Positions 1-7,222 of a DNA stretch of 17,571 nucleotides are shown piece by piece. How positions within the stretch are numbered: position 1 is the first letter of the stretch; each line of letters begins with the position of its first letter. The notes under the pieces are model-generated. The model was not told where the DNA came from, ran no database searches, and was given only the letters and a program-made list of their open reading frames with translations. The stretch comes from Bacteroidia bacterium (lineage in GTDB: Bacteria; Bacteroidota; Bacteroidia; AKYH767-A; OLB10): NCBI GenBank assembly GCA_025450095.1, contig JANWID010000333.1:1-17571 (forward strand). Reading direction: 5' to 3'. The position numbers and the translations under genes are program-made.

Positions 1-28
1 AGGGTCGGGGTAAAAAGCCATGGCCAAC
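1..28 (+). repeat. 28-nt direct repeat, copy 1
   Basis: This stretch is identical over 28 nt to 165-192. It starts with AGGGTCGGGG and ends in GCCATGGCCAAC, which contains the palindrome GCCATGGC. The window begins at its first base, so the copy probably extends leftward outside the window. A second short match, CCAACTGATA, follows both copies (41-50 and 219-228), so the shared unit is longer and is interrupted differently in the two copies. Confidence 0.85.
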
Positions 29-66
29 TGCAAATTATCTCCAACTGATACGTGGTTCATGCAAAC

Positions 67-90
67 ACCCCGACCCTAAAGGGAGGACTT
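67..90 (-). repeat. Inverted copy of the repeat arm (24 nt)
   Basis: Positions 67-90 are the reverse complement of 152-175 with a single mismatch (position 86), leaving a 61-nt loop (91-151). The core ACCCCGACCCTAAAGGGAG is itself nearly self-complementary at CCCTAAAGGG. The pair could fold as a long hairpin in RNA or single-stranded DNA. Short GC-rich arms like this resemble dispersed REP-like repeats seen between genes in Bacteroidota; that assignment is from memory of such genomes, not from a search. Confidence 0.8.
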
Positions 91-151
91 TAATTTTTAA
101 AATCAACTTTTACGAGTTGCATGAAAATCTATATTAATTAAGTGTGCCAGG

Positions 152-192
152 AAGTACTCCCTTTAGGGTCGGGGTAAAAAGCCATGGCCAAC
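152..192 (+). repeat. Repeat arm and 28-nt direct repeat, copy 2
   Basis: Positions 152-175 form the right arm of the inverted repeat with 67-90. Positions 165-192 repeat 1-28 exactly. The composite 67-175 is 109 bp with 24-bp terminal inverted repeats, so it could alternatively be read as a tiny MITE-like element. I see no clear target-site duplication flanking it, which makes a REP-like array the more cautious reading. Confidence 0.8.
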
Positions 193-211
193 CCTTCGAC
201 TGCGCTCAGGG
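192..211. repeat. CCCTTCGACTGCGCTCAGGG palindromic element
   Basis: This 20-nt element has complementary CCCT and AGGG ends. The core CTTCGACTGCGCTCAGG resembles a very common dispersed intergenic repeat in Bacteroidota and related phyla (recalled, not searched). It sits exactly between the end of the second 28-nt repeat and the shared CCAACTGATA. The first copy has an unrelated 12 nt (29-40) at that place, so the element looks nested inside the second repeat unit. Confidence 0.6.
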
Positions 212-389
212 CAGGCAGCCAACTGATAAGGGTTAATGATACTCGAAACCAACTTTTCCAACTTCTGATAATTTTTCCAAAGACCATACAGACGAAAAGG
301 AAATCCCCTCCATTTCGAAACTTTTTCTAAATTAGACTCCCGGCATCAGCACTTACGTTAGTCCGGAAAGTAGTACCTGGTTTCCTTAC

Positions 390-2303
390 ATGAATCAACC
401 TCTCAAATTCTTATTAAACCTTATTGAGCAATCGAGTAGTCTGAACGCCGATGAGAAAAAGGCAGGACAGTTTGCGGCGAAAGCGGTGGAAGCGGAGCTG
501 GAGGCGAGGATCCGCGAGGCCCAGGTAGAAGCATCGCTCGAGCGTATACGTTCCAGAACCATGGCGATGCATCAAAGCCAGGAGCTCCAGGAAGTCATAC
601 AGGTGGTATTTGGACAGTTGCAGCACCTGCAATTTGTGATGGATGCCGCGTATGTCAATATTTTTCAGGAAGGGAATAAGGACTTTAATATATGGATGGC
701 CACTTCCGACAATCTCTACCCGCAGCAATTGCATGTTCCATACATCGATCACCCTATATTCAATCATGTTTGGGAATCGCGGGACAGAGGTCAAGAAATC
801 CATACCGACACCCTTACGTTTGATGAGAAGAACAGCTATTTCGATTATTTCTTCGGACTTCCGCTTGGAAAATACATTCCAGAAGAGCGGAAACAATATG
901 TAAAGAGCCGAAAGAGTTTTTGCCGTACGGTCATTCTCTCAAAATACACCGCGCTCAGCATTCACAACTACGAGGGCCATGGCTATTCTAATGAAGAGAA
1001 CCTGATTCTCAAGCGCATGGGGACTGTTTTCGAGCAGGCTTTCATCCGGTTTCTCGACATACAAAAGGCTGAGAACCAGGCCCGTGAGGCACAAATTGAA
1101 GCATCGCTGGAACGGGTGCGCGCCAAAGCGATGGCTATGCACAACAGCGGCGACCTTACTGAAGCTGCCGGAACGGTATTCACGGAACTGAACAAACTTG
1201 GGATTCACCCAATCCGAAGTGGATTTGTTTTACTCACTAAAGATTCGCGCAGGGCTAAATTGTACCCGGCCACATCATTTGATATGAAGAATACGGTTTC
1301 GTTCACCGGAGAATTTGAATTTGTCGGACATACGATTTTTGAAAAGCAATACGAATCGTGGCAGAAACAAGAAAATTATTTTCCTGTCATCGAAGGCGAA
1401 CTGTTAAAATCATATTATAAAATTCTGTCGGAAGCACTTTCTGTTTCATTCGCACATTATTCAAACGATAAAAAGCAATTTGGAAGTTTTCTGCCTTTTT
1501 CGAAGGGATTTCTTTTTGCATGGAGCGACACGCCGTATTTTGAAAAGGAAATCAGTATCCTGGAGCGGTTCAAAACAATCCTGGACCTTACCATCAGGCG
1601 TTATACCGATTTGCAAACTGCAGAGGCGCAGGCACGCGAAGCCCAATTGGAAAGAAAGCGCTCCGAAGATCTGCTGCTCAACATTCTCCCGGCAGAAATA
1701 GCAGCAGAGCTGAAGCAGTTTGGAAAATCATATGCCAGGAAACACGATGAAGTTACCATCCTCTTTGCCGATATAAAAGGATTTTCAGAAATAGCTGAAA
1801 ATTTATCGGCGGATGAATTAGTCACACAGCTCGACGAATGTTTCAGGGCTTTTGATAAAATTGTTGAGAAGCACGGTCTTGAAAAAATAAAGACGGTAGG
1901 CGACGCGTACGTGTGCGCATGCGGATTGCCGAGGCCAGTGGCCGATCATGCCATCAAAACTATAAAAGCAGCGGTTGACATGCTTGCATTCATTAATGGT
2001 TTCGCGATGACAAAGAAAATCCAGGACCTTCCTGCATTCGAATTCCGGCTCGGTATTCATACCGGCCCAGTGGTTACCGGTGTTGTTGGTTTGAAGAAAT
2101 TCACGTACGACATATGGGGAGATGCCGTTAACATTGCAGCACGAATGGAGCAGCACGGAGAATCGGGCAGGATAAATATCAGCAATACCACTTATCAGCT
2201 GGTGAAAGATCATATTAAATGTGAGCACCGGGGGAAATTAGAAGTGAAAGGAAAAGGTATGATTGATATGTACTTTGTTAACAGTAGCGCTAGCGAAGGG
2301 TAA
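390..2303 (+). CDS. Soluble class III adenylate cyclase with duplicated sensor modules
   Basis: It converts ATP to cAMP in the cytoplasm. The catalytic domain covers about residues 450-632. Metal-binding Asp461 (in FADIKGF) and Asp505 (KTVGDAY) are present. Lys501 and Asp574 (YDIWGD) are the adenine-selecting pair, so adenylate rather than guanylate cyclase is expected. Transition-state Asn581 and Arg585 have the spacing of mammalian enzymes. Upstream are two sensor modules of about 185-190 residues. Each opens with a helical REAQ(V/I)EASLER(I/V)R...MAMH segment (from Glu43 and Glu233), and a third EAQ helix (Glu417) leads into the cyclase through LLLNILPAEIA. The modules look GAF-like, but I cannot name the ligand. 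There is no signal peptide or membrane helix. The enzyme appears intact; no cAMP-receptor gene lies nearby. The start at 390 keeps the full N-terminal helix. Confidence 0.93.
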   Translation: MNQPLKFLLNLIEQSSSLNADEKKAGQFAAKAVEAELEARIREAQVEASLERIRSRTMAMHQSQELQEVIQVVFGQLQHLQFVMDAAYVNIFQEGNKDFNIWMATSDNLYPQQLHVPYIDHPIFNHVWESRDRGQEIHTDTLTFDEKNSYFDYFFGLPLGKYIPEERKQYVKSRKSFCRTVILSKYTALSIHNYEGHGYSNEENLILKRMGTVFEQAFIRFLDIQKAENQAREAQIEASLERVRAKAMAMHNSGDLTEAAGTVFTELNKLGIHPIRSGFVLLTKDSRRAKLYPATSFDMKNTVSFTGEFEFVGHTIFEKQYESWQKQENYFPVIEGELLKSYYKILSEALSVSFAHYSNDKKQFGSFLPFSKGFLFAWSDTPYFEKEISILERFKTILDLTIRRYTDLQTAEAQAREAQLERKRSEDLLLNILPAEIAAELKQFGKSYARKHDEVTILFADIKGFSEIAENLSADELVTQLDECFRAFDKIVEKHGLEKIKTVGDAYVCACGLPRPVADHAIKTIKAAVDMLAFINGFAMTKKIQDLPAFEFRLGIHTGPVVTGVVGLKKFTYDIWGDAVNIAARMEQHGESGRINISNTTYQLVKDHIKCEHRGKLEVKGKGMIDMYFVNSSASEG

Positions 2304-2375
2304 TTTTGTGAGTGGCTTATGAGTTTTTGTCAAAAAATTGTTATAAAATAGTTTCTAATCATAGTAGAAGAAAAT

Positions 2376-3947
2376 ATGCCCATGCTTACTCAAAGGATAA
2401 TTATAATCTTTTTAATACTAAATGGTTTTAACAGTTTTTCACAGAGCATAGAATGGCAAAATACAATTGGCGGGTCTGGATTAGATGAGTTATTTCAAAT
2501 TCAGAATACTTCTGATGGAGGATATATTTGCGGAGGCAGATCCAACTCCGATATTTCTGGTGAAAAGTTGGAAAACAGTCTGGGCTTTCTTGATTATTGG
2601 GTTATTAAGCTCGATTCCATTGGAAGCATTCAATGGCAAAACACAATAGGAGGATCTAGTTGGGATGGAATCTACTCAATCCAGGCAACCAATGACGGTG
2701 GTTACATATGTGGCGGGTATTCAGTTTCTGATATTTCTGGAGATAAAACTGAGATTTCTCAAGGTGGTACTGATTATTGGATAGTAAAAATTGATGCAAT
2801 TGGTAATATACAATGGCAGAATACCATCGGAGGAAGTAATGATGATCAACTTTATTCCATTCAACAAACAGGTGACGGAGGGTATATTTGTGGTGGAATG
2901 TCCAGCTCCAATATTTCAGGTGACAAGACTGAAAATGGAGAAGGTGCATTTGATTATTGGATTGTACCACTGGATTCTGTTGGTACTATTCAATGGCAAA
3001 ATACAATAGGAGGATCCAGTTTTGATTACTTTAAATCAATTCAACAAACTTCGGATGGAGGTTATATTTGTGGAGGATATTCTGATTCCAATATATCAGG
3101 GGATAAGACTGAAAATAGTCTTGGAGTGTGGGATTACTGGGTAGTAAGGCTTGATTCCAATGGCAGCATCCTTTGGCAAAATACAATTGGAGGAAACCAT
3201 TATGATGCATTATATTCAATTCAACAAACAACGGATGGCGGATATATTTGTGGAGGTTGGTCCAATTCCGATCTGATCAACGACAAAACAGAGGCTTGCC
3301 TGGGTGTTGCTGATTATTGGGTAGTTAAACTGGATAATTCCGGAAATATAATATGGCAAAATACTATTGGAGGAAATTTTGTTGATGAACTTAAATCCAT
3401 TCAACAAACTTCGGATGGGGGATATATTTGTGGCGGAAATTCATATTCAACTATCTCGGGAGATAAATCTGAAGACACTTTGGGTTATGAAGATTATTGG
3501 ATAGTGAAAATATCAAGCACTGGTAATATTCAATGGCAGAAAACTATTGGAGGAAGCCAGGAGGATCGATTTAGTTTCATTCAACAAACTATGGGAGGTG
3601 GCTTCGTGTGCGCAGGAAGTTCCAAATCTGATATTTCGGGTCATAAAACGGAAAATTGTCAAGGCGATTTGGATTTCTGGATAGTAAAAATAGGTCCGGT
3701 ATTTTCTTCAATTAATTTACTTGAAATGAATTTAGAAAAGTTCAAAATATTTCCCAATCCAGTTACTTCATATTTGTCCATAAAGGAATTAAGTGCAAAT
3801 TCTTCTATTCGTTTATTTACTTTAACAGGAAAACTAATCTTATTTCAAATTGCCAGTGAAGAAACAACCCTGGATTTATCAAACATTGACCAGGGAGTTT
3901 ATTTTTTACAAGTTGGTAATGGGGTGAAAAAGATAGTAAAGATTTAA
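2376..3947 (+). CDS. Secreted seven-repeat (probable beta-propeller) protein with T9SS sorting domain
   Basis: This is a 523-residue exported protein. Residues 1-23 form a signal peptide (hydrophobic IIIIFLIL, then SFSQ). Seven repeats begin at Trp27, 87, 147, 207, 267, 327 and 387, each exactly 60 residues. Each has WQ(N/K)TIGG, then usually IQ-T-DGGYICGG, then ISG-KTE, then DYWIVKLD. The count of seven and the strand-rich pattern suggest a seven-bladed propeller, which is inference. The C-terminal 70 residues (FPNP at 459-462, ending in VYFLQVGNGVKKIVKI) form a type A T9SS sorting domain, so the protein should reach the cell surface or medium. No catalytic motif is visible. The gene is AT-rich compared with the cyclase gene before it and stands 72 nt downstream. 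Its biological role is unknown. Confidence 0.88.
   Translation: MPMLTQRIIIIFLILNGFNSFSQSIEWQNTIGGSGLDELFQIQNTSDGGYICGGRSNSDISGEKLENSLGFLDYWVIKLDSIGSIQWQNTIGGSSWDGIYSIQATNDGGYICGGYSVSDISGDKTEISQGGTDYWIVKIDAIGNIQWQNTIGGSNDDQLYSIQQTGDGGYICGGMSSSNISGDKTENGEGAFDYWIVPLDSVGTIQWQNTIGGSSFDYFKSIQQTSDGGYICGGYSDSNISGDKTENSLGVWDYWVVRLDSNGSILWQNTIGGNHYDALYSIQQTTDGGYICGGWSNSDLINDKTEACLGVADYWVVKLDNSGNIIWQNTIGGNFVDELKSIQQTSDGGYICGGNSYSTISGDKSEDTLGYEDYWIVKISSTGNIQWQKTIGGSQEDRFSFIQQTMGGGFVCAGSSKSDISGHKTENCQGDLDFWIVKIGPVFSSINLLEMNLEKFKIFPNPVTSYLSIKELSANSSIRLFTLTGKLILFQIASEETTLDLSNIDQGVYFLQVGNGVKKIVKI
2454..3713 (+). repeat. Seven tandem 180-bp coding repeats
   Basis: Units start at 2454, 2634, 2814, 2994, 3174, 3354 and 3534. 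The period is exactly 180 nt with no insertion or deletion across all seven. Conserved nucleotide cores include TGGCAAAATAC and GGAGGATATAT-type stretches, while the loops differ. Units 1-6 keep WQNTIGG; unit 7 has WQKTIGG and a diverged MGGGFVCAG in place of DGGYICGG. Confidence 0.93.
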
Positions 3948-4017
3948 GTGATGCTTAGGCTTAAGTAGAATAAAGCAGTTAACCTCATCGACAACGGTAA
4001 ACACTTATAAGTTAACA

Positions 4018-4024
4018 AAAGGTG
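4018..4024 (+). promoter_or_regulatory. Possible ribosome binding site AAAGGTG
   Basis: AAAGGTG ends 5 nt before the ATG at 4030. Most starts in this window have no such purine stretch, so this one helps fix the start of the 4030 gene. Bacteroidota often initiate without Shine-Dalgarno pairing, so its importance is uncertain. Confidence 0.4.
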
Positions 4025-4029
4025 ACATC

Positions 4030-4773
4030 ATGAACTCCAAGCTAATTTGCACATTTTTACTTTTCTCGATTTTAGGGTTTGCGAAAGCAGATGTAGGTGA
4101 TCCTACACTTCAAGCCGTTTGTAAAATAACAATGAAAAATGGTAAAACAGTCGAAGGTTTTATTACAGTAGGACTCGGCGGAATTAATGGCATTTGGATG
4201 AATGGATTTAATGTCAAAGTAAACGGCGAAGAGGTTTTCAACCGTCAAGTTTTTTTTGATTTGGGTTTTCGATTTTTCGGAGTCAATGATTCTTCCATTT
4301 ATCATACCTATCAGTTTGAATATGCAAAGGGACATAAAACGATAAAGTTTCTTCAATGGGTTGACCATATGTCTATACACAATCCAACAAAAACACTTGT
4401 GGACAAAGATTCTTTGATTATTATTAAACATATTGAGAGGCACTATTTGCTTAAAGACACTTTAATTATTTATACTGACTTGCCTCTGAATACTTATCTT
4501 GACACTATTGATTTTTGGCAGACTCCAAATAAAAAAATTAATACAATTGAAGTTGCAGTAAATGATATTATCAAATTTGAATTAGTAGAAAAACCTGACT
4601 CAAATTGGCTTCATAAAATCACTTTAGCAAAGAATGAGTGGGAAGCAAGGTTACTTGTAGATACAGGCACAGGAGATTATCAGCCGGCAGGTTGGTTTCA
4701 TGAGTTCATCGCCAATAAGGAATTGTATGATTATTATAATCCTGGATTAGTGCATAATCTTGAAATGTATTAA
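4030..4773 (+). CDS. Exported protein of unknown function (247 aa)
   Basis: I do not recognise the family. Residues 1-20 form a signal peptide (hydrophobic LICTFLLFSILGF, then AKAD), so the mature protein starts near Asp21 and should be periplasmic or outside the cell. No lipobox cysteine, membrane helix or T9SS tail is seen. The mature part is mixed alpha/beta-like, opening with a strand-rich VCKITMKNGKTVEGFI segment and ending in an aromatic region, WFHEFIANKELYDYYNP. It lies only 3 nt before the next exported protein, so the two are very probably co-transcribed and may act together. Composition is AT-rich like its neighbours from 2376 to 8322. The start is supported by the signal peptide beginning right at Met1. 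Confidence 0.75.
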   Translation: MNSKLICTFLLFSILGFAKADVGDPTLQAVCKITMKNGKTVEGFITVGLGGINGIWMNGFNVKVNGEEVFNRQVFFDLGFRFFGVNDSSIYHTYQFEYAKGHKTIKFLQWVDHMSIHNPTKTLVDKDSLIIIKHIERHYLLKDTLIIYTDLPLNTYLDTIDFWQTPNKKINTIEVAVNDIIKFELVEKPDSNWLHKITLAKNEWEARLLVDTGTGDYQPAGWFHEFIANKELYDYYNPGLVHNLEMY

Positions 4774-4776
4774 CTT

Positions 4777-5466
4777 ATGGATTCAGGTATTATGAAAGGC
4801 ATACTATTCCTAAGTTTAATTCTTTTTTGTTTGCAGGCTAAGTCACAAACTGTCGATAATACATATACCAATGAGATTAAAACTATTGAAACGCATAGAG
4901 CAGAAATTTTGAACGCCTATGAAAATGCTGATTCAATTGCCAAAATCTTAATTGTAGAGGCAACTCGAAACTATTTAATATCAAAACTAGCGATTAAAAT
5001 ATTTCCACCATGGTTCGGGACACCCTGGGGTTTTTATGGAGATACCAGAACTCCACAGAAAGGAACTATCGCATGTGGTTATTTCGTCACAAATATTTTG
5101 AGCGATATCGGATTTAAAATTCCACGAATTAAATGGGCGCAATCGGCATCGGAAGTGTTTATTTTAATATTGTCAGAGAAAAAAGTAAAAAGATTCCGGA
5201 ATAAACCATTAAAAGATGTAGAGGATTATATTATTTCCCAGGGAGAAGGAGTATACCTGGTTGGCCTCGATATTCATGTAGGATTTATAATTTATCAAAA
5301 TAATAAGATGAATTTTATCCATTCAAATTATTATCAACCGGGAGCTGTTGTTGTATCACAAGACATCAATACAAATAGTCCGTTAGCAGATTCAAAATAT
5401 AGAATTATTGGAAAGCTTTTTAGTGATAAAATGATTGAAAACTGGATCACAGAGTACCATTATTAA
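4777..5466 (+). CDS. Exported papain-like (NlpC/P60- or CHAP-like) protein, candidate cysteine hydrolase
   Basis: This 229-residue protein has a signal peptide that fits best if translation begins at Met6 (4792, MKGILFLSLILFC then KSQ). The ATG at 4777 is 3 nt after the previous stop and is the other option. The mature domain shows GTIACGYFVTNIL with Cys100 at the start of a helix, then GLDIHVGFIIY with His167 opening a strand, then FIHSNYY with His182/Asn184. That Cys-helix, His-strand, polar third-residue order is the arrangement of papain-like peptidases and amidases such as NlpC/P60 and CHAP domains. A secreted peptidoglycan or peptide hydrolase is therefore plausible, but the family is not identified and Cys100 as nucleophile is inference. 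It is operonic with the 4030 gene. Confidence 0.7.
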   Translation: MDSGIMKGILFLSLILFCLQAKSQTVDNTYTNEIKTIETHRAEILNAYENADSIAKILIVEATRNYLISKLAIKIFPPWFGTPWGFYGDTRTPQKGTIACGYFVTNILSDIGFKIPRIKWAQSASEVFILILSEKKVKRFRNKPLKDVEDYIISQGEGVYLVGLDIHVGFIIYQNNKMNFIHSNYYQPGAVVVSQDINTNSPLADSKYRIIGKLFSDKMIENWITEYHY

Positions 5467-5477
5467 CAACAATGTAA

Positions 5478-5741
5478 ATGGGAGGCAAAGGAGTAAATCG
5501 TATACTATTGATTCTGGCGGCACTGATTACGACTCTTGTCGTTTACGTTGTCGTAAGCCTCTGGGTAAGTGACGAAACAGAATCAATTTCCCCTGGTTGG
5601 CACACGACAATTTACCCTCCCGGGATCACCTGGCTCATTCTGACAGCAAAAATACTTGTGCAAAGCCTGTTTGTTTACCTCATTTTTCGCGGGACAACTA
5701 AGCTCCTCACAGTATTTTGGACTAAAAAAATCAAAGATTAG
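5478..5741 (+). CDS. Small two-helix membrane protein of unknown function (87 aa)
   Basis: Two hydrophobic segments are clear, at residues 9-29 and 50-72, joined by a short polar loop with a PPG turn. The ends are basic (RILL near the N-terminus, TKKIKD at the C-terminus), which favours both termini in the cytoplasm. It lies 11 nt after the papain-like gene and is probably in the same transcript. No conserved family is recognised. An accessory or protective role for the exported pair upstream is possible but has no direct support. Confidence 0.65.
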   Translation: MGGKGVNRILLILAALITTLVVYVVVSLWVSDETESISPGWHTTIYPPGITWLILTAKILVQSLFVYLIFRGTTKLLTVFWTKKIKD

Positions 5742-5759
5742 CAATTAATAGCATCTAAA

Positions 5760-6110
5760 ATGGATAATTCACGAGTATTTAGAATGTCCTTTGCGAGTAT
5801 CTATACGTTGTATATTAAAAAAGTGGAGGGCAAGGGACGCACAAAAGCGGAATTAGATACCATTTTATATTGGTTAACGGGGTATAATAAACATACATTG
5901 CAACAACAAATCGATAAGAAAATTGATCTTGAAGCTTTTTTTGCCCAGGCGCCTCAAATTAATCCTAATGTCTCAAAAATCACCGGTGTGATTTGCGGAT
6001 ATCGTGTGGAAGAAATCGAAGACAAACTCATGCAAAAGATTCGCTATATGGATAAGTTGGTTGACGAATTGGCAAAAGGAAGGAAAATGGAGAAGATATT
6101 AAGGGAGTAA
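5760..6110 (+). CDS. DUF2200 family protein
   Basis: This 116-residue cytoplasmic protein matches the DUF2200 pattern over its whole length. The features are SFASIYTLYIKKVEGKGRTK near residues 10-30, then a WLTGY motif, LEAFFAQAPQINPN, ITGVICGYRVEEIEDKLM and IRYMDKLVDELAKGR...EKILR at the end. Length agrees with the family. DUF2200 proteins are small, widespread in bacteria and without an established activity. Strong conservation of the GVICGYRVEEIED region suggests a binding site, which is inference. It starts 18 nt after the small membrane protein and may be the last gene of that run. Nothing unusual is seen in it. Confidence 0.9.
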   Translation: MDNSRVFRMSFASIYTLYIKKVEGKGRTKAELDTILYWLTGYNKHTLQQQIDKKIDLEAFFAQAPQINPNVSKITGVICGYRVEEIEDKLMQKIRYMDKLVDELAKGRKMEKILRE

Positions 6111-6181
6111 GGTGAATCAGATTTGTAGTGAAAGTGGAACAATACCTCTATGACTGAACCGTTATAGACAAGCTCAAAGGA

Positions 6182-7222
6182 ATGACAGAATTGAAAAAAG
6201 AGATTCGAATAGTAATTCCGGCTTTTAATGCTTGCAATACAATCCAAAAGAGCATTGAAGCCATTTTGGAGGCCATCGACTTCCATGAATCATGGGAAAT
6301 AGTAGTTGTTGACAATGGACAAAATCCAGATTTAGTTCACTTGCTTGTCGACTATCCTGTAACAATTTTAAAACGAGATAAGTATCATAGTGCAGCCTAT
6401 GCCAGAAATGAGGGGGCGAAAGGGTTTTCAAATGGTAAACTAATCTTTATTGACAGTGATGTTATTTGCGAAAGAGATTGTATAAAGAATCTTATCAAAC
6501 CTCTTCACAGTAACTTATGCAATGCTACCATTGGTAATTATTCTAAAAACATTAAAGGATTAAGCTTTTCGCAAAAATACAAGCAGCTTTATATTAATCA
6601 TATTTATGATAGAGAGGATTCAAATATCAAAAATGATTTTTGGACAGCCATTTGTTCGGTAGATGCAAAAGTGTTTAATAAATTAAATGGTTTCAATACT
6701 AATTTTAAGTGAGCAAATGGGGAGGATCAGGAGTTTGGAATCAGGTTGACTAAAAATAATTATAACGTGTTGTCTGTTAAAAACGCAAATGGCCAACACC
6801 TTAACCCTTACGGCGTATTAAAAATCATGCGAAATGATTTTAAAAAGGGATTAATCGCAGTAAAAAACAGTTTAGAAAATAAAGTTCCTTTTTCTGATAA
6901 CAGGCATTCCAAATCCAGGGATATTCTTTCAGTTTTCTTCGCTGTTATGTCTTTTGTATTCCTAACCATTGCTTTATATGACGCATCTTTATTATTTATC
7001 TGTATAGCAACATTTATTTTGTGGTTTATCTGCAGAGTATATTTAAGTATTACTTACTTTAAATATGGAAGATTGATATTTTTCCTAAGAGCATTATTAC
7101 TGATGTTTTGTTTAGACTTGATTCGTTTCATTTGTGTTGCTGTCGGTGTTGTAAAAAACAAATTATTGAAAATATCGACTAAACAAAAAGCAACCATTGT
7201 TCTAATGCCTGTAAAATCATGA
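6182..7222 (+). pseudogene. Family 2 glycosyltransferase interrupted by an in-frame TGA
   Basis: Residues 1-176 form a GT-A nucleotide-sugar transferase: IRIVIPAFNA at the start, VVVDNGQNPD, then the metal-binding FIDSDV motif (Asp91-x-Asp93). At 6710-6712 the frame meets TGA (codon 177). The same frame continues at once with ANGEDQEFGIRL, which holds the catalytic-base Glu-Asp motif (181-182), and runs to 7222 with two or three C-terminal membrane helices. Homologues usually have Gly before such a segment, and GGA to TGA is one base change. The 176-residue product would lack the catalytic base and membrane anchor. The downstream piece (TTG at 6746) lacks a good start. No other lesion is seen in the 347-codon span. 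It overlaps the radical SAM gene by ATGA. Its lost role was probably glycan or lipid-linked sugar assembly at the inner membrane. A sequencing error is the main alternative. Confidence 0.85.

Larger units (their letters stand above)
1..389. other. Non-coding region with a repeat cluster
   Basis: No believable gene lies here; reading frames are short and lack family resemblance. Positions 1-228 are a mosaic of short repeats listed separately: a 28-nt direct repeat, a 24-nt inverted repeat and an inserted palindromic element. The part from about 230 to 389 is AT-rich leader sequence before the adenylate cyclase gene. I see no perfect Bacteroidota promoter there; TAATTTTT near 269 is one base off the TAnnTTTG -7 consensus but has no good -33 partner. 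No Shine-Dalgarno sequence precedes the ATG at 390. Confidence 0.75.

Noticed and set aside
67..175. Insertion sequence or intact mobile element
   Set aside because: The segment is only 109 bp with no coding capacity and no evident target-site duplication. It is reported as repeats only.
414..896. Minus-strand 160-codon frame opposite the cyclase gene
   Set aside because: It lies wholly inside the well-supported cyclase gene and has no recognisable motifs, so it is a shadow frame.
1818..2228. Minus-strand 136-codon frame opposite the cyclase catalytic domain
   Set aside because: It is antisense to conserved catalytic residues, and its sequence shows no family signal.
2454..3713. CRISPR-like regular spacing
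   Set aside because: The period is 180 nt, it lies inside an open reading frame, and the spacing equals 60 codons with conserved protein motifs. It is a protein repeat.
3948..3985. Intrinsic terminator after the propeller-repeat gene
   Set aside because: CTTAGGCTTAAG gives at most a 4-bp stem with a 4-nt loop and no following T-run, which is too weak to call.
4072..4443. Minus-strand 123-codon frame opposite the 4030 gene
   Set aside because: The plus-strand frame has a signal peptide, a ribosome-binding sequence and tight operon spacing. The antisense frame has none of these.
6710..6712. TGA read as glycine or selenocysteine
   Set aside because: TGA serves as the normal stop at 8760-8762 and 10392-10394. 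The other long genes contain no internal TGA, and the site is not a position where a cysteine or selenocysteine would be expected. Ordinary nonsense mutation or sequence error is simpler.
6746..7222. Separate gene starting at TTG 6746
   Set aside because: It is in the same frame as the upstream GT2 segment and continues its family motif, beginning in the middle of the conserved GEDQEFGIRL region. It is the remnant of the interrupted gene, not an independent gene.
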